Positions 23,875 through 31,749 of a stretch of 52,428 nucleotides of DNA are shown here, piece by piece (positions within the stretch are counted from its first letter, which is position 1; every line of letters begins with the position of its first letter). Made by a program: the position numbers and the translations under genes. This stretch comes from Alteromonas_E sp964230255 (GTDB lineage Bacteria; Pseudomonadota; Gammaproteobacteria; Enterobacterales; Alteromonadaceae). The stretch spans positions 1 through 52,428 of the forward strand of contig CAXRGW010000006.1 of assembly GCA_964230255.1 (NCBI GenBank), in the 5' to 3' direction. Under the pieces are notes generated by a model, which saw nothing but the letters and a program-made list of their open reading frames with translations, ran no database searches and was not told where the DNA came from.

Positions 23875-24423
23875 ATGTTAAATACTTACGGCTTAATACT
23901 TGCTGGCGGTCGGTCTTCACGCATGAAGACCGACAAAGCCACGCTGGAAATAGAGGGAAAAACGCTATTACAACTCAACACTGAAAAGCTTCAAGAACTT
24001 GGTTTACGAGGCGTATTTATCAGTGGTAGCCAGCATGGAGGAATTGCAGACCAATGGTCCAACAAAGGCCCATTAGGTGGCATCTTTTCAGTGTTATCTC
24101 AAAAGCAACTGGCTATAGGTAGTTCAATGTTAGTGCTGCCAGTTGATATGCCGCTGATTTCAACCGAATCACTGCGACGCTTACTTGCGTTCTCACAACA
24201 AAACCAACAAAGCTGCTTTTTTCAATCCACATGGCTGCCTGCTTGTATATATGTTAATGCGACGGTGATGCGCCAGCTGCACGAGTTTCCAGCTGAATAT
24301 GGTCGCTGCTCAGTTCGACATTTTTTGCTTAAAATCTCTGCTACTTCATTGCAGTTACAAGATACAAAGCAGTTAGCTAATTGCAATACTCCAGAAGATT
24401 GGTACGTTTTACAGAGCCAATAA
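23875..24423 (+). CDS. mobA: molybdenum cofactor guanylyltransferase MobA
   Basis: This 182-residue enzyme attaches GMP to molybdopterin, producing the MGD form used by NasA. It shows the nucleotide-binding LILAGGRSSRMKTDKA, the substrate loop NKGPLGGIFS, the metal-site VLPVDMPL and the tail NCNTPEDW, all typical of MobA. It starts 14 bases after the porin, so it is probably the last gene of the nrt transcript. Together with moeA it gives the island its own late Mo-cofactor supply. No clear ribosome site is visible. Confidence 0.9.
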   Translation: MLNTYGLILAGGRSSRMKTDKATLEIEGKTLLQLNTEKLQELGLRGVFISGSQHGGIADQWSNKGPLGGIFSVLSQKQLAIGSSMLVLPVDMPLISTESLRRLLAFSQQNQQSCFFQSTWLPACIYVNATVMRQLHEFPAEYGRCSVRHFLLKISATSLQLQDTKQLANCNTPEDWYVLQSQ

Positions 24424-24441
24424 ATTAATGTTTAGTTCGAT

Positions 24442-24807
24442 TTAAGCCGCCTGTTTGTCAGCTTGAGCGATGGATGTCAGTTGAGCCGCCAGTTTGTCAC
24501 ACGCATCATAATACTTACGGGCATTCTGGTAATACACTCTTTCGACCACTTGACCACTGATATCAAGGATAAAACACGCTAGTGGTTTACTAGTCTTGGG
24601 TAGCGAGAAGCAATGTAAAGTCCACTTTGAATACACCGGCGCTTGGAACAAAAACTTGTTAATACAAAATGGTAATTGACCCCAATCAACGCTTGGAGTT
24701 TCACCACCAAAGCAGTTCTGAGAGTGTTGGAAATCATTGTTGCAGGGGAGAGCACTAATACCATGTTTTTTAACTAACTGATCAATACTTGCAATGCCGA
24801 AATTCAT
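24442..24807 (-). CDS. hypothetical protein under tandem LexA-like boxes (candidate SOS gene)
   Basis: This 121-residue cytosolic protein has no family I recognise. It contains four cysteines, a tryptophan-rich middle (VDWGQLPFC, YSKWTLHCFSLP) and a helical C-terminus (NARKYYDACDKLAAQLTSIA). No signal peptide or membrane helix is seen. AGGTGA lies four bases before the ATG on the minus strand. Immediately upstream are two LexA-like operators (24822-24837 and 24840-24855), so induction after DNA damage is predicted. It does not resemble SulA, YebG, UmuD, DinI or ImuA as far as I can judge. It is convergent to mobA. Confidence 0.6.
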   Translation of the reverse strand: MNFGIASIDQLVKKHGISALPCNNDFQHSQNCFGGETPSVDWGQLPFCINKFLFQAPVYSKWTLHCFSLPKTSKPLACFILDISGQVVERVYYQNARKYYDACDKLAAQLTSIAQADKQAA

Positions 24808-24821
24808 AAGTCACCTAAACA

Positions 24822-24837
24822 CTGTTTACCTATACAG
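24822..24837 (-). promoter_or_regulatory. LexA-like operator, proximal box
   Basis: CTGTTTACCTATACAG fits CTGT-N8-ACAG exactly. With flanks (24820-24839) it agrees with the E. coli SOS consensus at about 16 of 20 positions. It lies 15 bases upstream of the start codon of the 121-residue gene. Confidence 0.7.
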
Positions 24838-24839
24838 TA

Positions 24840-24855
24840 TTGTTCAGATATACAG
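24840..24855 (-). promoter_or_regulatory. LexA-like operator, distal box
   Basis: TTGTTCAGATATACAG fits the same pattern with one mismatch (TTGT for CTGT). It follows the proximal box by two bases, an 18-bp centre-to-centre spacing that allows tandem LexA binding. Confidence 0.5.
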
Positions 24856-24871
24856 CAATTGCAAGGGTTGA

Positions 24872-26482
24872 TTAATATGTATATTTACAAACTTGATTTC
24901 GGCCTTGTGTCTTAGCGCGATACAACGCAGTATCAGCACGCTGAATTAAGCGCTCGATTGAATTTTCATTTACATCAGTTTCAGTGTGTATCCCGATACT
25001 CGCAGTCACAACGTCAGCGGTGATACTTTCAGAGTGGGGGATAGCAAGGTTTTGAATATCTTTACATAACTTCTCGGCAAACTCGTGGGCCTGAGCTTCA
25101 GTATGACCCAATATCGTACACACAAATTCTTCACCGCCATAACGAGCTACGAAATCTGTGCCACGTCGAGCACTCTGGTCAATCACTTGAGCAACCTGAT
25201 ATAGACAATCGTCTCCTTTCATATGGCCATATGTATCATTGAATTGTTTGAAACAGTCGACATCGACGAGCAATATTGATACCGAGATTTTATTGCGCTT
25301 CGAAATGGGTATTATCTGTTCGATGTGTTCATTAAATGCGCGCCGATTGCCCACTTTAGTAAGGCTGTCAATAAAGCTTAATTTGGTTAATTCTATTTTC
25401 TGCTTATCAATCACTTCAAACTGTTCGGCAATGGTTCGTGCAAGCGCACCGATTTCGTCATTCGATTTCTCGCCATAGTGACCCGCATTATTAGTCTTAC
25501 TTGAATTGAGGTAGTCGTTAAGTCCAACAATGCGCGATACAACACGAGACTTTATAAATAAGATAAGTGCAAGGCCGATAAAAAAGGTGAAGGCGTAAAC
25601 TAGTAGTATATAAAAGTGCTTGTGCGCGGAGTCGCGAGCGAATTCAGAGGCTAAATGAGATTGCTGTTCAGCAAACTGATAGGAGTCAAATTCGGCACCT
25701 TTTGCAATGTCGAGAATAAAGCGGCGTAAAAAATTACTTTGTCCCGCTGTACGCGCCCTTTCTCGCAATTGAGCTGCTTTAACTTTAATCAACCCGTCAT
25801 TGCCGAGCGCAAGGTTTTGCAACTCGCTAGCATAGTCTCGCGCGTACGATGGCAGTGTTTCGCTGCTCAGCAACTGGTGAAGCGTTGATTGTAATGCTCT
25901 TTCTGCGCGTCGTAAGTCAATCAATCTGTCAGACGTTGCTAGCAATGAAATGCTAACGTCAAGTGAATAAATACTTTGCGCGTCAGCCATTTCAATCTGT
26001 GGACTGAAAACAAAGTTCCCTCGGATTTCAATAACGCTTTCTATTAGTTGCTGTTCTTGTTGACTGAACTCAAACGTCTCTTTTGTAGAAGTCGCAAGCG
26101 CCGCAAACTCGGTTTTGATTGTATTTAAGTCTGACTGAAGCGGGTTTGTCTCGACTAACAAGCGCTCTATTTCGCTGATTTTCTCTAACACTTGGCTTTC
26201 ATTGATACGCGCTTCAGGTAGGCTGCTTGACTGAGCAAAATTTGACACTAAAAACGCTAAAGCAGAGATTTGACTGTGCAATAAACCGCTGCTTGCTAGT
26301 GTCGGTAATACTTCATTACTAATCCTTTCATAAGATCCTTCAGTTTCTTTGAGTTGGATATAACTAAATCCCGTCATTACTACGAAGAGAAGAATAAAAA
26401 CGCCAAGCAGAATGTTAGTGACGCGACTGATCGAGACTAATGCACTGCGAAATAGCTTTTTGGCAATAGGCTTCTTAGTCAA
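24872..26482 (-). CDS. membrane diguanylate cyclase (GGDEF)
   Basis: This 536-residue enzyme makes cyclic di-GMP from GTP. A first helix (residues about 22-44, NILLGVFILLFVVMTGFSYI), a periplasmic helical sensor of about 235 residues and a second helix (FYILLVYAFTFFIGLALILF, about 284-303) precede a HAMP-like linker. The GGDEF domain lies at about 365-536. The active site is GGEEF, with an RxxD inhibitory site (RGTD) five residues before it, so it should be active and product-inhibited. The start is a TTG at 26482 with AAGGA about ten bases upstream; the next Met is inside the first helix. It overlaps the nucleotidase-like gene by 8 bases, so the two are coupled and the periplasmic partner may feed its sensor. 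Confidence 0.88.
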   Translation of the reverse strand: MTKKPIAKKLFRSALVSISRVTNILLGVFILLFVVMTGFSYIQLKETEGSYERISNEVLPTLASSGLLHSQISALAFLVSNFAQSSSLPEARINESQVLEKISEIERLLVETNPLQSDLNTIKTEFAALATSTKETFEFSQQEQQLIESVIEIRGNFVFSPQIEMADAQSIYSLDVSISLLATSDRLIDLRRAERALQSTLHQLLSSETLPSYARDYASELQNLALGNDGLIKVKAAQLRERARTAGQSNFLRRFILDIAKGAEFDSYQFAEQQSHLASEFARDSAHKHFYILLVYAFTFFIGLALILFIKSRVVSRIVGLNDYLNSSKTNNAGHYGEKSNDEIGALARTIAEQFEVIDKQKIELTKLSFIDSLTKVGNRRAFNEHIEQIIPISKRNKISVSILLVDVDCFKQFNDTYGHMKGDDCLYQVAQVIDQSARRGTDFVARYGGEEFVCTILGHTEAQAHEFAEKLCKDIQNLAIPHSESITADVVTASIGIHTETDVNENSIERLIQRADTALYRAKTQGRNQVCKYTY

Positions 26483-27974
26483 TCGTAATTCGTCCTTGTT
26501 CGGCAGGATTAATATCTCCAGCGCGCTGCATTGCTCGCCCTACAACTTCAGAAATGAGTGGAGCAGTGGGTGCATTTTCAAATTTTCGCACGGCACCATC
26601 AAACATCGTGTAGCCATCTCCACCACTGAATAGGTAGTCACTAGTCGCTACTAAGTAACGTTTGTCAGCTTGAATAGGCGTTTTGCCAACTTGGACATTT
26701 GAGATCCTTTGATTGACCTGTGCAGTGAGATTTACGCTGAAGCTCAAACCTGAGACCTGTGGAAAGCGGCCTTTGGTAACTTCATATTGACTTACACCAT
26801 TTTCAAGTGCTTGGATAATTTGTTCGCCCGTGATTTCAATGACCACTAAGCGCGAGCGAAAGGGAAGTTCGTGTAGTAAATCTCGCCTAGTGAATGGAAA
26901 ACCAGCTGCATATTCTTGCTCGCCACGAATAGTCCCACTGTTGATTAATGCTATATCCGCTTGTCCTTCCGCGCGCATCGCGTCCGTCATGAAGCTACCG
27001 AATACACTTTCTCGAGTACGCACTACTTCCCGCATGGTGCTAAACGGTCTGGAAATAGTCGCAATCTGCTGCTTCAGCTGAGTATTGAGCCGGCTTTGAT
27101 AGCGATTGATGATCTGAGCAATTGATACATTAGGAACAAGTGAATCGAGCTCAATTAATTCCTGTTTGACGCTAACAGAGGTGTCTTTGGTATCTTCATT
27201 GTGACTGAATGTCAGTTGGATAACCGCTGCGGCTCCGAGGTCATCGACAACCAATTGATTTGGATGACGTTGATCAGTGGGAATGACTTGACCCACATTG
27301 TTGGGTTCGCTTTGTATTGATACGTCGATGATGCCTTGTTCCAATACAGGTTGGATAAAATTGAACATATTGGAATGAAGCAGTACGATTACATCAGCAC
27401 CCTCCCGGCGAAGTCGTTTAGCAACTTCAACGACAGCATCCTCGGGCTCTGAAATCTCTAGCCTTTTGAGTAAATACTCAGCGGAAATATAGGGGGATAC
27501 TATAGAAATAAAACCGATACTGGCGTTTTGTTTATTGACAATAAGTTCAGTATAGATTCCGTCTAAAGGTTGCCCGGTTTCTTTATCGATGGCATTTGAA
27601 AGCAACAATGGAAATGCCGCTTCATAACTGCGTAATATCAGTTCATCTTCGAAGTAACTAAACTCGCGTTTGGTAATGCTCATTACGTCTGGTTCGAGAT
27701 TGTTTAGGATATCGACGATATGTGAACCGGAATCGAAAGATGCCAAAGGGCTCGGAGCAAGGCTTGCACCGCCAAAGACAAATAAAAGGTTATCACCATT
27801 CGCTGCTCGTTGTTGCTCAAGCAAAGTAGCAAGTTCAGCGTAATCACCGTGGTTTGGGGAACCAATAATGGGTAAGTCGGCCGCGTACACCAAAGTAGCC
27901 TGATGTTCGGCATTAGCGAACCAAGCAGTAAAGCATGAAGTGAGTGCCACAAATCCGAGGATTAACGTGCGCAT
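26475..27974 (-). CDS. periplasmic 5'-nucleotidase-like protein with degenerate metal site
   Basis: This 499-residue protein has a signal peptide (MRTLILGFVALTSCFTAWFANA) and the two-domain UshA/5'-nucleotidase layout. The C-terminal substrate domain is intact: INSGTIR, FPFTRRDLLHELPF and FSGGDGYTMF. The N-terminal metallophosphatase motifs are eroded: the DxH turn reads ADLP, GGD reads GGAS, GNHE reads TKRE, and the last GHxH is missing. Loss of most metal ligands suggests it binds but does not hydrolyse nucleotides. It lies directly upstream of, and overlaps, a membrane diguanylate cyclase, so a nucleotide-sensing role is a reasonable guess. GAGATGG precedes the ATG. Confidence 0.75.
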   Translation of the reverse strand: MRTLILGFVALTSCFTAWFANAEHQATLVYAADLPIIGSPNHGDYAELATLLEQQRAANGDNLLFVFGGASLAPSPLASFDSGSHIVDILNNLEPDVMSITKREFSYFEDELILRSYEAAFPLLLSNAIDKETGQPLDGIYTELIVNKQNASIGFISIVSPYISAEYLLKRLEISEPEDAVVEVAKRLRREGADVIVLLHSNMFNFIQPVLEQGIIDVSIQSEPNNVGQVIPTDQRHPNQLVVDDLGAAAVIQLTFSHNEDTKDTSVSVKQELIELDSLVPNVSIAQIINRYQSRLNTQLKQQIATISRPFSTMREVVRTRESVFGSFMTDAMRAEGQADIALINSGTIRGEQEYAAGFPFTRRDLLHELPFRSRLVVIEITGEQIIQALENGVSQYEVTKGRFPQVSGLSFSVNLTAQVNQRISNVQVGKTPIQADKRYLVATSDYLFSGGDGYTMFDGAVRKFENAPTAPLISEVVGRAMQRAGDINPAEQGRITID

Positions 27975-28221
27975 ACTGCCATCTCAATTAGGTTGCATGT
28001 TCTTATAGTATGCGCATGAAATGGAAAATTCTATAAGCTATTTAGGGTTTCTTGATATTCGTTGTACTACGAAGATTAACTGACCGTGACGGTTATCTGC
28101 TAATGAACGTATTTGTTAGCTAAATAAACTCAAAATTACTGCGTTTTAGCGCTAGACTTTCATACTGGAGACCAAGTCTAAAACCTTATCTTAATCCTCT
28201 GCTTCGAAAAGGGTGCTAAGC
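27975..28221. other. divergent promoter region before iorA-like gene
   Basis: This 247-base gap lies between divergent genes. The only structured element I see is the palindrome ACCGTGACGGT at 28083-28093, a possible operator. No gene is evident. Confidence 0.3.
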
Positions 28222-28686
28222 ATGAGTTCAGTAACAATCAATGGAAAAGAGTATCCAATAGATGTGGCCCCAGATATGCCACTACTTTGGTTTTTGCGCG
28301 ATAGATTGGCACTAACCGGAACAAAATTTGGTTGCGGTAGCGGTCTTTGCGGTGCTTGCACAGTTCATATTGACGGCACGGCTACGCGTTCATGTGTAAT
28401 GCCAATATCTGCTGTTGTTGGACGCTCAATAACGACTATTGAAGGTCTATCTGAAAATGGTGACCATCCCGTTCAAAAGGCATGGTTAAAGCACCAGGTT
28501 CCGCAGTGTGGGTATTGTCAGGCAGGGCAAATTATGAATGCCGCAAGTTTTTTAGCGAACAACAAGCAACCCTCTGAAAAAGATATTGAAGCGGCGATGC
28601 AAGGCAATATTTGTCGTTGCGGCACATATCAGCGCATTAAGCTCGCTATTGCTGATGCAGCCGATGAATTGGCGAAGGAGGTCTAG
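28222..28686 (+). CDS. iorA: [2Fe-2S] subunit of a molybdenum hydroxylase (IorA-like)
   Basis: This 154-residue electron-transfer subunit is of the xanthine dehydrogenase family, isoquinoline 1-oxidoreductase alpha type. The plant-type cluster ligands are Cys38, Cys43, Cys46 and Cys58 (FGCGSGLCGAC ... SC). The second cluster uses QCGYCQAGQ and GNICRCGTYQRI. Length matches IorA. The ATG at 28222 follows AGGG by 8 bases; the GTG at 28213 would overlap this site. It pairs with the large subunit three bases downstream. The oxidised substrate (aldehyde or N-heterocycle) is not predictable. Confidence 0.88.
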   Translation: MSSVTINGKEYPIDVAPDMPLLWFLRDRLALTGTKFGCGSGLCGACTVHIDGTATRSCVMPISAVVGRSITTIEGLSENGDHPVQKAWLKHQVPQCGYCQAGQIMNAASFLANNKQPSEKDIEAAMQGNICRCGTYQRIKLAIADAADELAKEV

Positions 28687-28689
28687 ATC

Positions 28690-30858
28690 TTGGAACAAGT
28701 AATTCAAAATCCACAACGCCGCACATTTATTAAAGCCTCAGCTCTCGTCGGTGGCGGTTTAGCCTTGGGGGTATCTATCCCTGCTATCGCACACCGGCAC
28801 CAGACCAGTGACTTTAATCCTAGCGCCTTTATTCACTTACATAAAAATGGCGACGTAATACTATTTTGTGGACGCTGTGAAATGGGGCAGGGTATCAGTA
28901 CTGCGCTGCCCGCTGCAGTTGCTGACGAAATGGAAGCTGATTGGTCCCGGGTTACTGTTAAGCAAGGTGAAGGTAACGCTGAAAAATACGGACCGCAAGC
29001 GACTGGCGGCTCAGCGAGTATTGTGACCATGTATGAGCCAATGCGTCAGGCTGGTGCTACCGCGAAGCTAATGCTCATTGCTGCAGCGGCTAAAGCTTGG
29101 AATGTGGCGGCAGAGGAATGTGAAGCCAGCAACCACTTTGTTGTCCACAAATCCAGCGGTAAAAAACTGGGCTACGGTGACTTAGCTGAAATAGCCGCTG
29201 TTCAAGAAGTGAATGAAACTCCGGCGCTTAAAGAAAAAAGTGAGTTTAAATACATTGGTAGGGCGTTGCCTCGTCACGATCAGAGCATGGTTGTTGTTGG
29301 TGAGAGAACCTACGGTGTTGACACCAAAGTGCCGGGCATGCGCTATGCCGCGATTATTCACTGCCCGGTTTTTGGGGGGAAGTTAAAGAGTCTTGATGAT
29401 ACCGCTGCTCGCGCTATCGCTGGCGTAACCGATGTGGTAACAATTCCGAGATTTGAGGTGCCTTTTGGATCCGTAGGCGGTGTTGCGGTTGTAGCTGACA
29501 ATTCTTGGACCGCGCAAAAAGCGGTAAAAGCGTTGGTGATTGAATGGGATTCTGGACCGAACGGTAATTACGATACCAAAGCTTATCGTGCTCAACTAGT
29601 AGCCAACGTTGAGAAGCCCGCTGAAAAAGTCGCGGAGCGCGGTGATTTAACTCAGGCATTCGATGCCGCTGAACATAAAGTATCTGCAACTTATACAGGT
29701 GGTCATTTATGTCATGCACCCATGGAGCCAAATGCTTCTGTTGTATCGGTGAAAGACGGCAGCGCCGAGGTATGGGCGTCGACGCAAAGTCCTGGAGACA
29801 TTCAAGATGTTTTGGGTGGCTATTTAGGCATTGAACCCAAGGACGTGTATGTACACGTCATGGTGAGTGGTGGAGCCTTTGGGCGTAAATTTAAGTGTGA
29901 TTATGTTCAAGAGGCAGCCGCCATCTCGAAGCAAATCAATGCCCCCGTTCAACTTACTTGGTCGCGCGAAGCGGACATGCGCACGGGTTATTATCACTCA
30001 ATTAATGCGCAGCACATCGAGGCTTCGCTGGACGCTAATGGCAACGTGACGGGGTGGTTACACCGCGTAGCATTCCCTTCTATTAGCTCGTTGTTTAATC
30101 CAGCGTTGGATCGCGCTCCTGCTAACAGCTTGGGCGAAATCGAAAATCATCCTTTCGGAATTGCCAACTTGCGCAGTGAAACGGGAGAGGCGCCAGCACA
30201 TACCCGTATAGGTTGGTATCGTGCAGTTTATGCAATCTTTTATGGCTTTGCATATGGCAGTATTGCGGATGAATTGGCCCATAAAGCGGGCATGGATACT
30301 GTGTCATTCCTACACAAGCTGTATGACAACAATAAATATCCAGAGCATCAAGAACAAGTTGCTCGGTCTAAAGCGGTACTGCAGCTGGCGGCCGATAAAG
30401 CGGGTTTTGGACGAACATTGCCCGCAGGTGAGGGGATCGGTATTGCCGTGCACCACAGCTTTAGAAGCTATGTTGCGATGGCGGTTCATGTCAGAGTTAC
30501 CGGTGATAATATCGAAGTACTTAACGTTGAATGCGCAGTAGATTGTGGCCAAGTGCTCAACAAAGATGGCGCGACAGCGCAACAAGAAGGCGCAGTTGTA
30601 ATGGGCATGTCGCTGTCTCTTTACACTGAAATTGTGTTTAAAGATGGTGCTGTAGTGAACTCAAATTTCCACGACTATCCGGTACTTAGAATCAATGAAA
30701 TGCCTAATGTTAATGTGCATTTTGTTGACTCAGATTATCCGCCTACTGGATTGGGTGAGCCGGGCGTAGCGCCATTCCCTCCTGCACTAACTAATGCAAT
30801 TTTTGCTGCTTCTGGCAAACGTCACCGCGACTTACCAATAAAACCAATGGCAATTTAA
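28690..30858 (+). CDS. iorB: molybdopterin-binding subunit of a molybdenum hydroxylase (IorB-like)
   Basis: This 722-residue protein of the IorB/aldehyde oxidase group has a twin-arginine-like leader (PQRRTFIKASALVGGG), indicating Tat export together with its iron-sulfur partner. Molybdopterin-contact segments are GRCEMGQGISTALPA, GGAFGRKFKCDYVQEAA and EGAVVMGMSLSLYTE. The catalytic Glu is expected in GLGEPGVAPFPP near the C-terminus. The start is a TTG at 28690 served by AAGGAGG (28675-28681); no in-frame ATG would keep the Tat signal. No cytochrome subunit or XdhC-type chaperone is adjacent. MobA in this window makes the guanine dinucleotide, whereas this family normally uses the cytosine form. 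Confidence 0.88.
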   Translation: MEQVIQNPQRRTFIKASALVGGGLALGVSIPAIAHRHQTSDFNPSAFIHLHKNGDVILFCGRCEMGQGISTALPAAVADEMEADWSRVTVKQGEGNAEKYGPQATGGSASIVTMYEPMRQAGATAKLMLIAAAAKAWNVAAEECEASNHFVVHKSSGKKLGYGDLAEIAAVQEVNETPALKEKSEFKYIGRALPRHDQSMVVVGERTYGVDTKVPGMRYAAIIHCPVFGGKLKSLDDTAARAIAGVTDVVTIPRFEVPFGSVGGVAVVADNSWTAQKAVKALVIEWDSGPNGNYDTKAYRAQLVANVEKPAEKVAERGDLTQAFDAAEHKVSATYTGGHLCHAPMEPNASVVSVKDGSAEVWASTQSPGDIQDVLGGYLGIEPKDVYVHVMVSGGAFGRKFKCDYVQEAAAISKQINAPVQLTWSREADMRTGYYHSINAQHIEASLDANGNVTGWLHRVAFPSISSLFNPALDRAPANSLGEIENHPFGIANLRSETGEAPAHTRIGWYRAVYAIFYGFAYGSIADELAHKAGMDTVSFLHKLYDNNKYPEHQEQVARSKAVLQLAADKAGFGRTLPAGEGIGIAVHHSFRSYVAMAVHVRVTGDNIEVLNVECAVDCGQVLNKDGATAQQEGAVVMGMSLSLYTEIVFKDGAVVNSNFHDYPVLRINEMPNVNVHFVDSDYPPTGLGEPGVAPFPPALTNAIFAASGKRHRDLPIKPMAI

Positions 30859-31294
30859 GTGTTGTATTGTTGTTTATAGCGTTGTGCTCGTTTTAGTCAC
30901 TGGGCTTCTCGCTTTGACTGATGAAGTTCACGCCTAGTCTCGTATGCAGATTTCAGAATAGCGTATTGCTGGCCAAGTTCGTTCAAGTATTGCGCTTGAC
31001 CATGAATGAGGTGACCACCAAATCAATGTGCACGTTGCTGAGCAGTTGATAACCCTCTCAGGATCGGTTGATAGCCAGAAGACCTTTCAATACTTAGTAT
31101 TCTCTATGCAAGAGTTTGCTGAGCAATATCGAGTGAAATTTTAGTTGAGGTTAACGAGCAACAGCGGCAACAACGCAAACAAGGTTTTCTGCAATTGGTT
31201 AGTTTTTGAGCCAACACTGAGACTTAAGAAAATAACGGTGTACTCATTTGCCGTTTATCGCTAGCCTAAGATAAAGACTTAGGTGCTTACACAG
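30859..31294. other. gene-poor stretch with coding-like remnants on both strands
   Basis: No intact gene is visible in these 436 bases. On the minus strand 30897-31022 is open for about 40 codons without a good start, and reads as a charged helix (GQAQYLNELGQQYAI ...). On the plus strand 31016-31144 is open and reads INVHVAEQLITLSGSVDSQK before a TAG. A frame change then continues with VEVNEQQRQQRKQGF to a TGA near 31210. These look like decayed gene pieces. I cannot name the parent family. Confidence 0.4.
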
Positions 31295-31672
31295 ATGAAT
31301 AACGATAAACAAAACTCTCCCGACCTAGATGATATGTTAGCTGCACAACCTCAACAGAGGGCGCAGTTTTTTGACCTTCTCGTGAATCAATATGAGCAAA
31401 TTTGGATCCTATGCGATGATGACGGTGCAGTAATGCTGACTTCTGAAGACGAAGACTGCATACCAGTCTGGCCTACTCAGGAAGCCGCTGATCTTTGGCG
31501 CAATGAAGAGTGGCAAAGTTGCGAACTCATGCCAATTAAATTAGCCGATTGGTTCGCACGCTGGACAACCGGCATGCAAGATGACAACCTTTGCGTGGCT
31601 GTGTTTCCTGTGCCCGGTGAGGATGGAATGGTGCTATTACCGGAGGAATTTGAAGCGCTGCTTAAGCACTAA
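31295..31672 (+). CDS. DUF2750-like protein
   Basis: This 125-residue soluble, acidic protein resembles DUF2750 proteins. A short helix (RAQFFDLLVNQYEQIWILCD) leads to DDDGAVMLTSEDEDCIPVWP, then EAADLWRNEEW, the LADWFARWTTGM segment and a final VAVFPVPGEDGMVLLPEEFE. The pattern of a W-x-L stretch, an acidic turn and PVWP is characteristic. Function is unknown. The ATG at 31295 is nine bases after AGGTG; a GTG within that site (31283) is rejected. It stands alone between the decayed stretch and the peptidase gene. Confidence 0.7.
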   Translation: MNNDKQNSPDLDDMLAAQPQQRAQFFDLLVNQYEQIWILCDDDGAVMLTSEDEDCIPVWPTQEAADLWRNEEWQSCELMPIKLADWFARWTTGMQDDNLCVAVFPVPGEDGMVLLPEEFEALLKH

Positions 31673-31749
31673 ACCATAGGGTATTTTTGAATCTTGTCAT
31701 TGTGTGGCATAGTGTGCGTGATTTTTACATCACGGAATGAATACACCTA

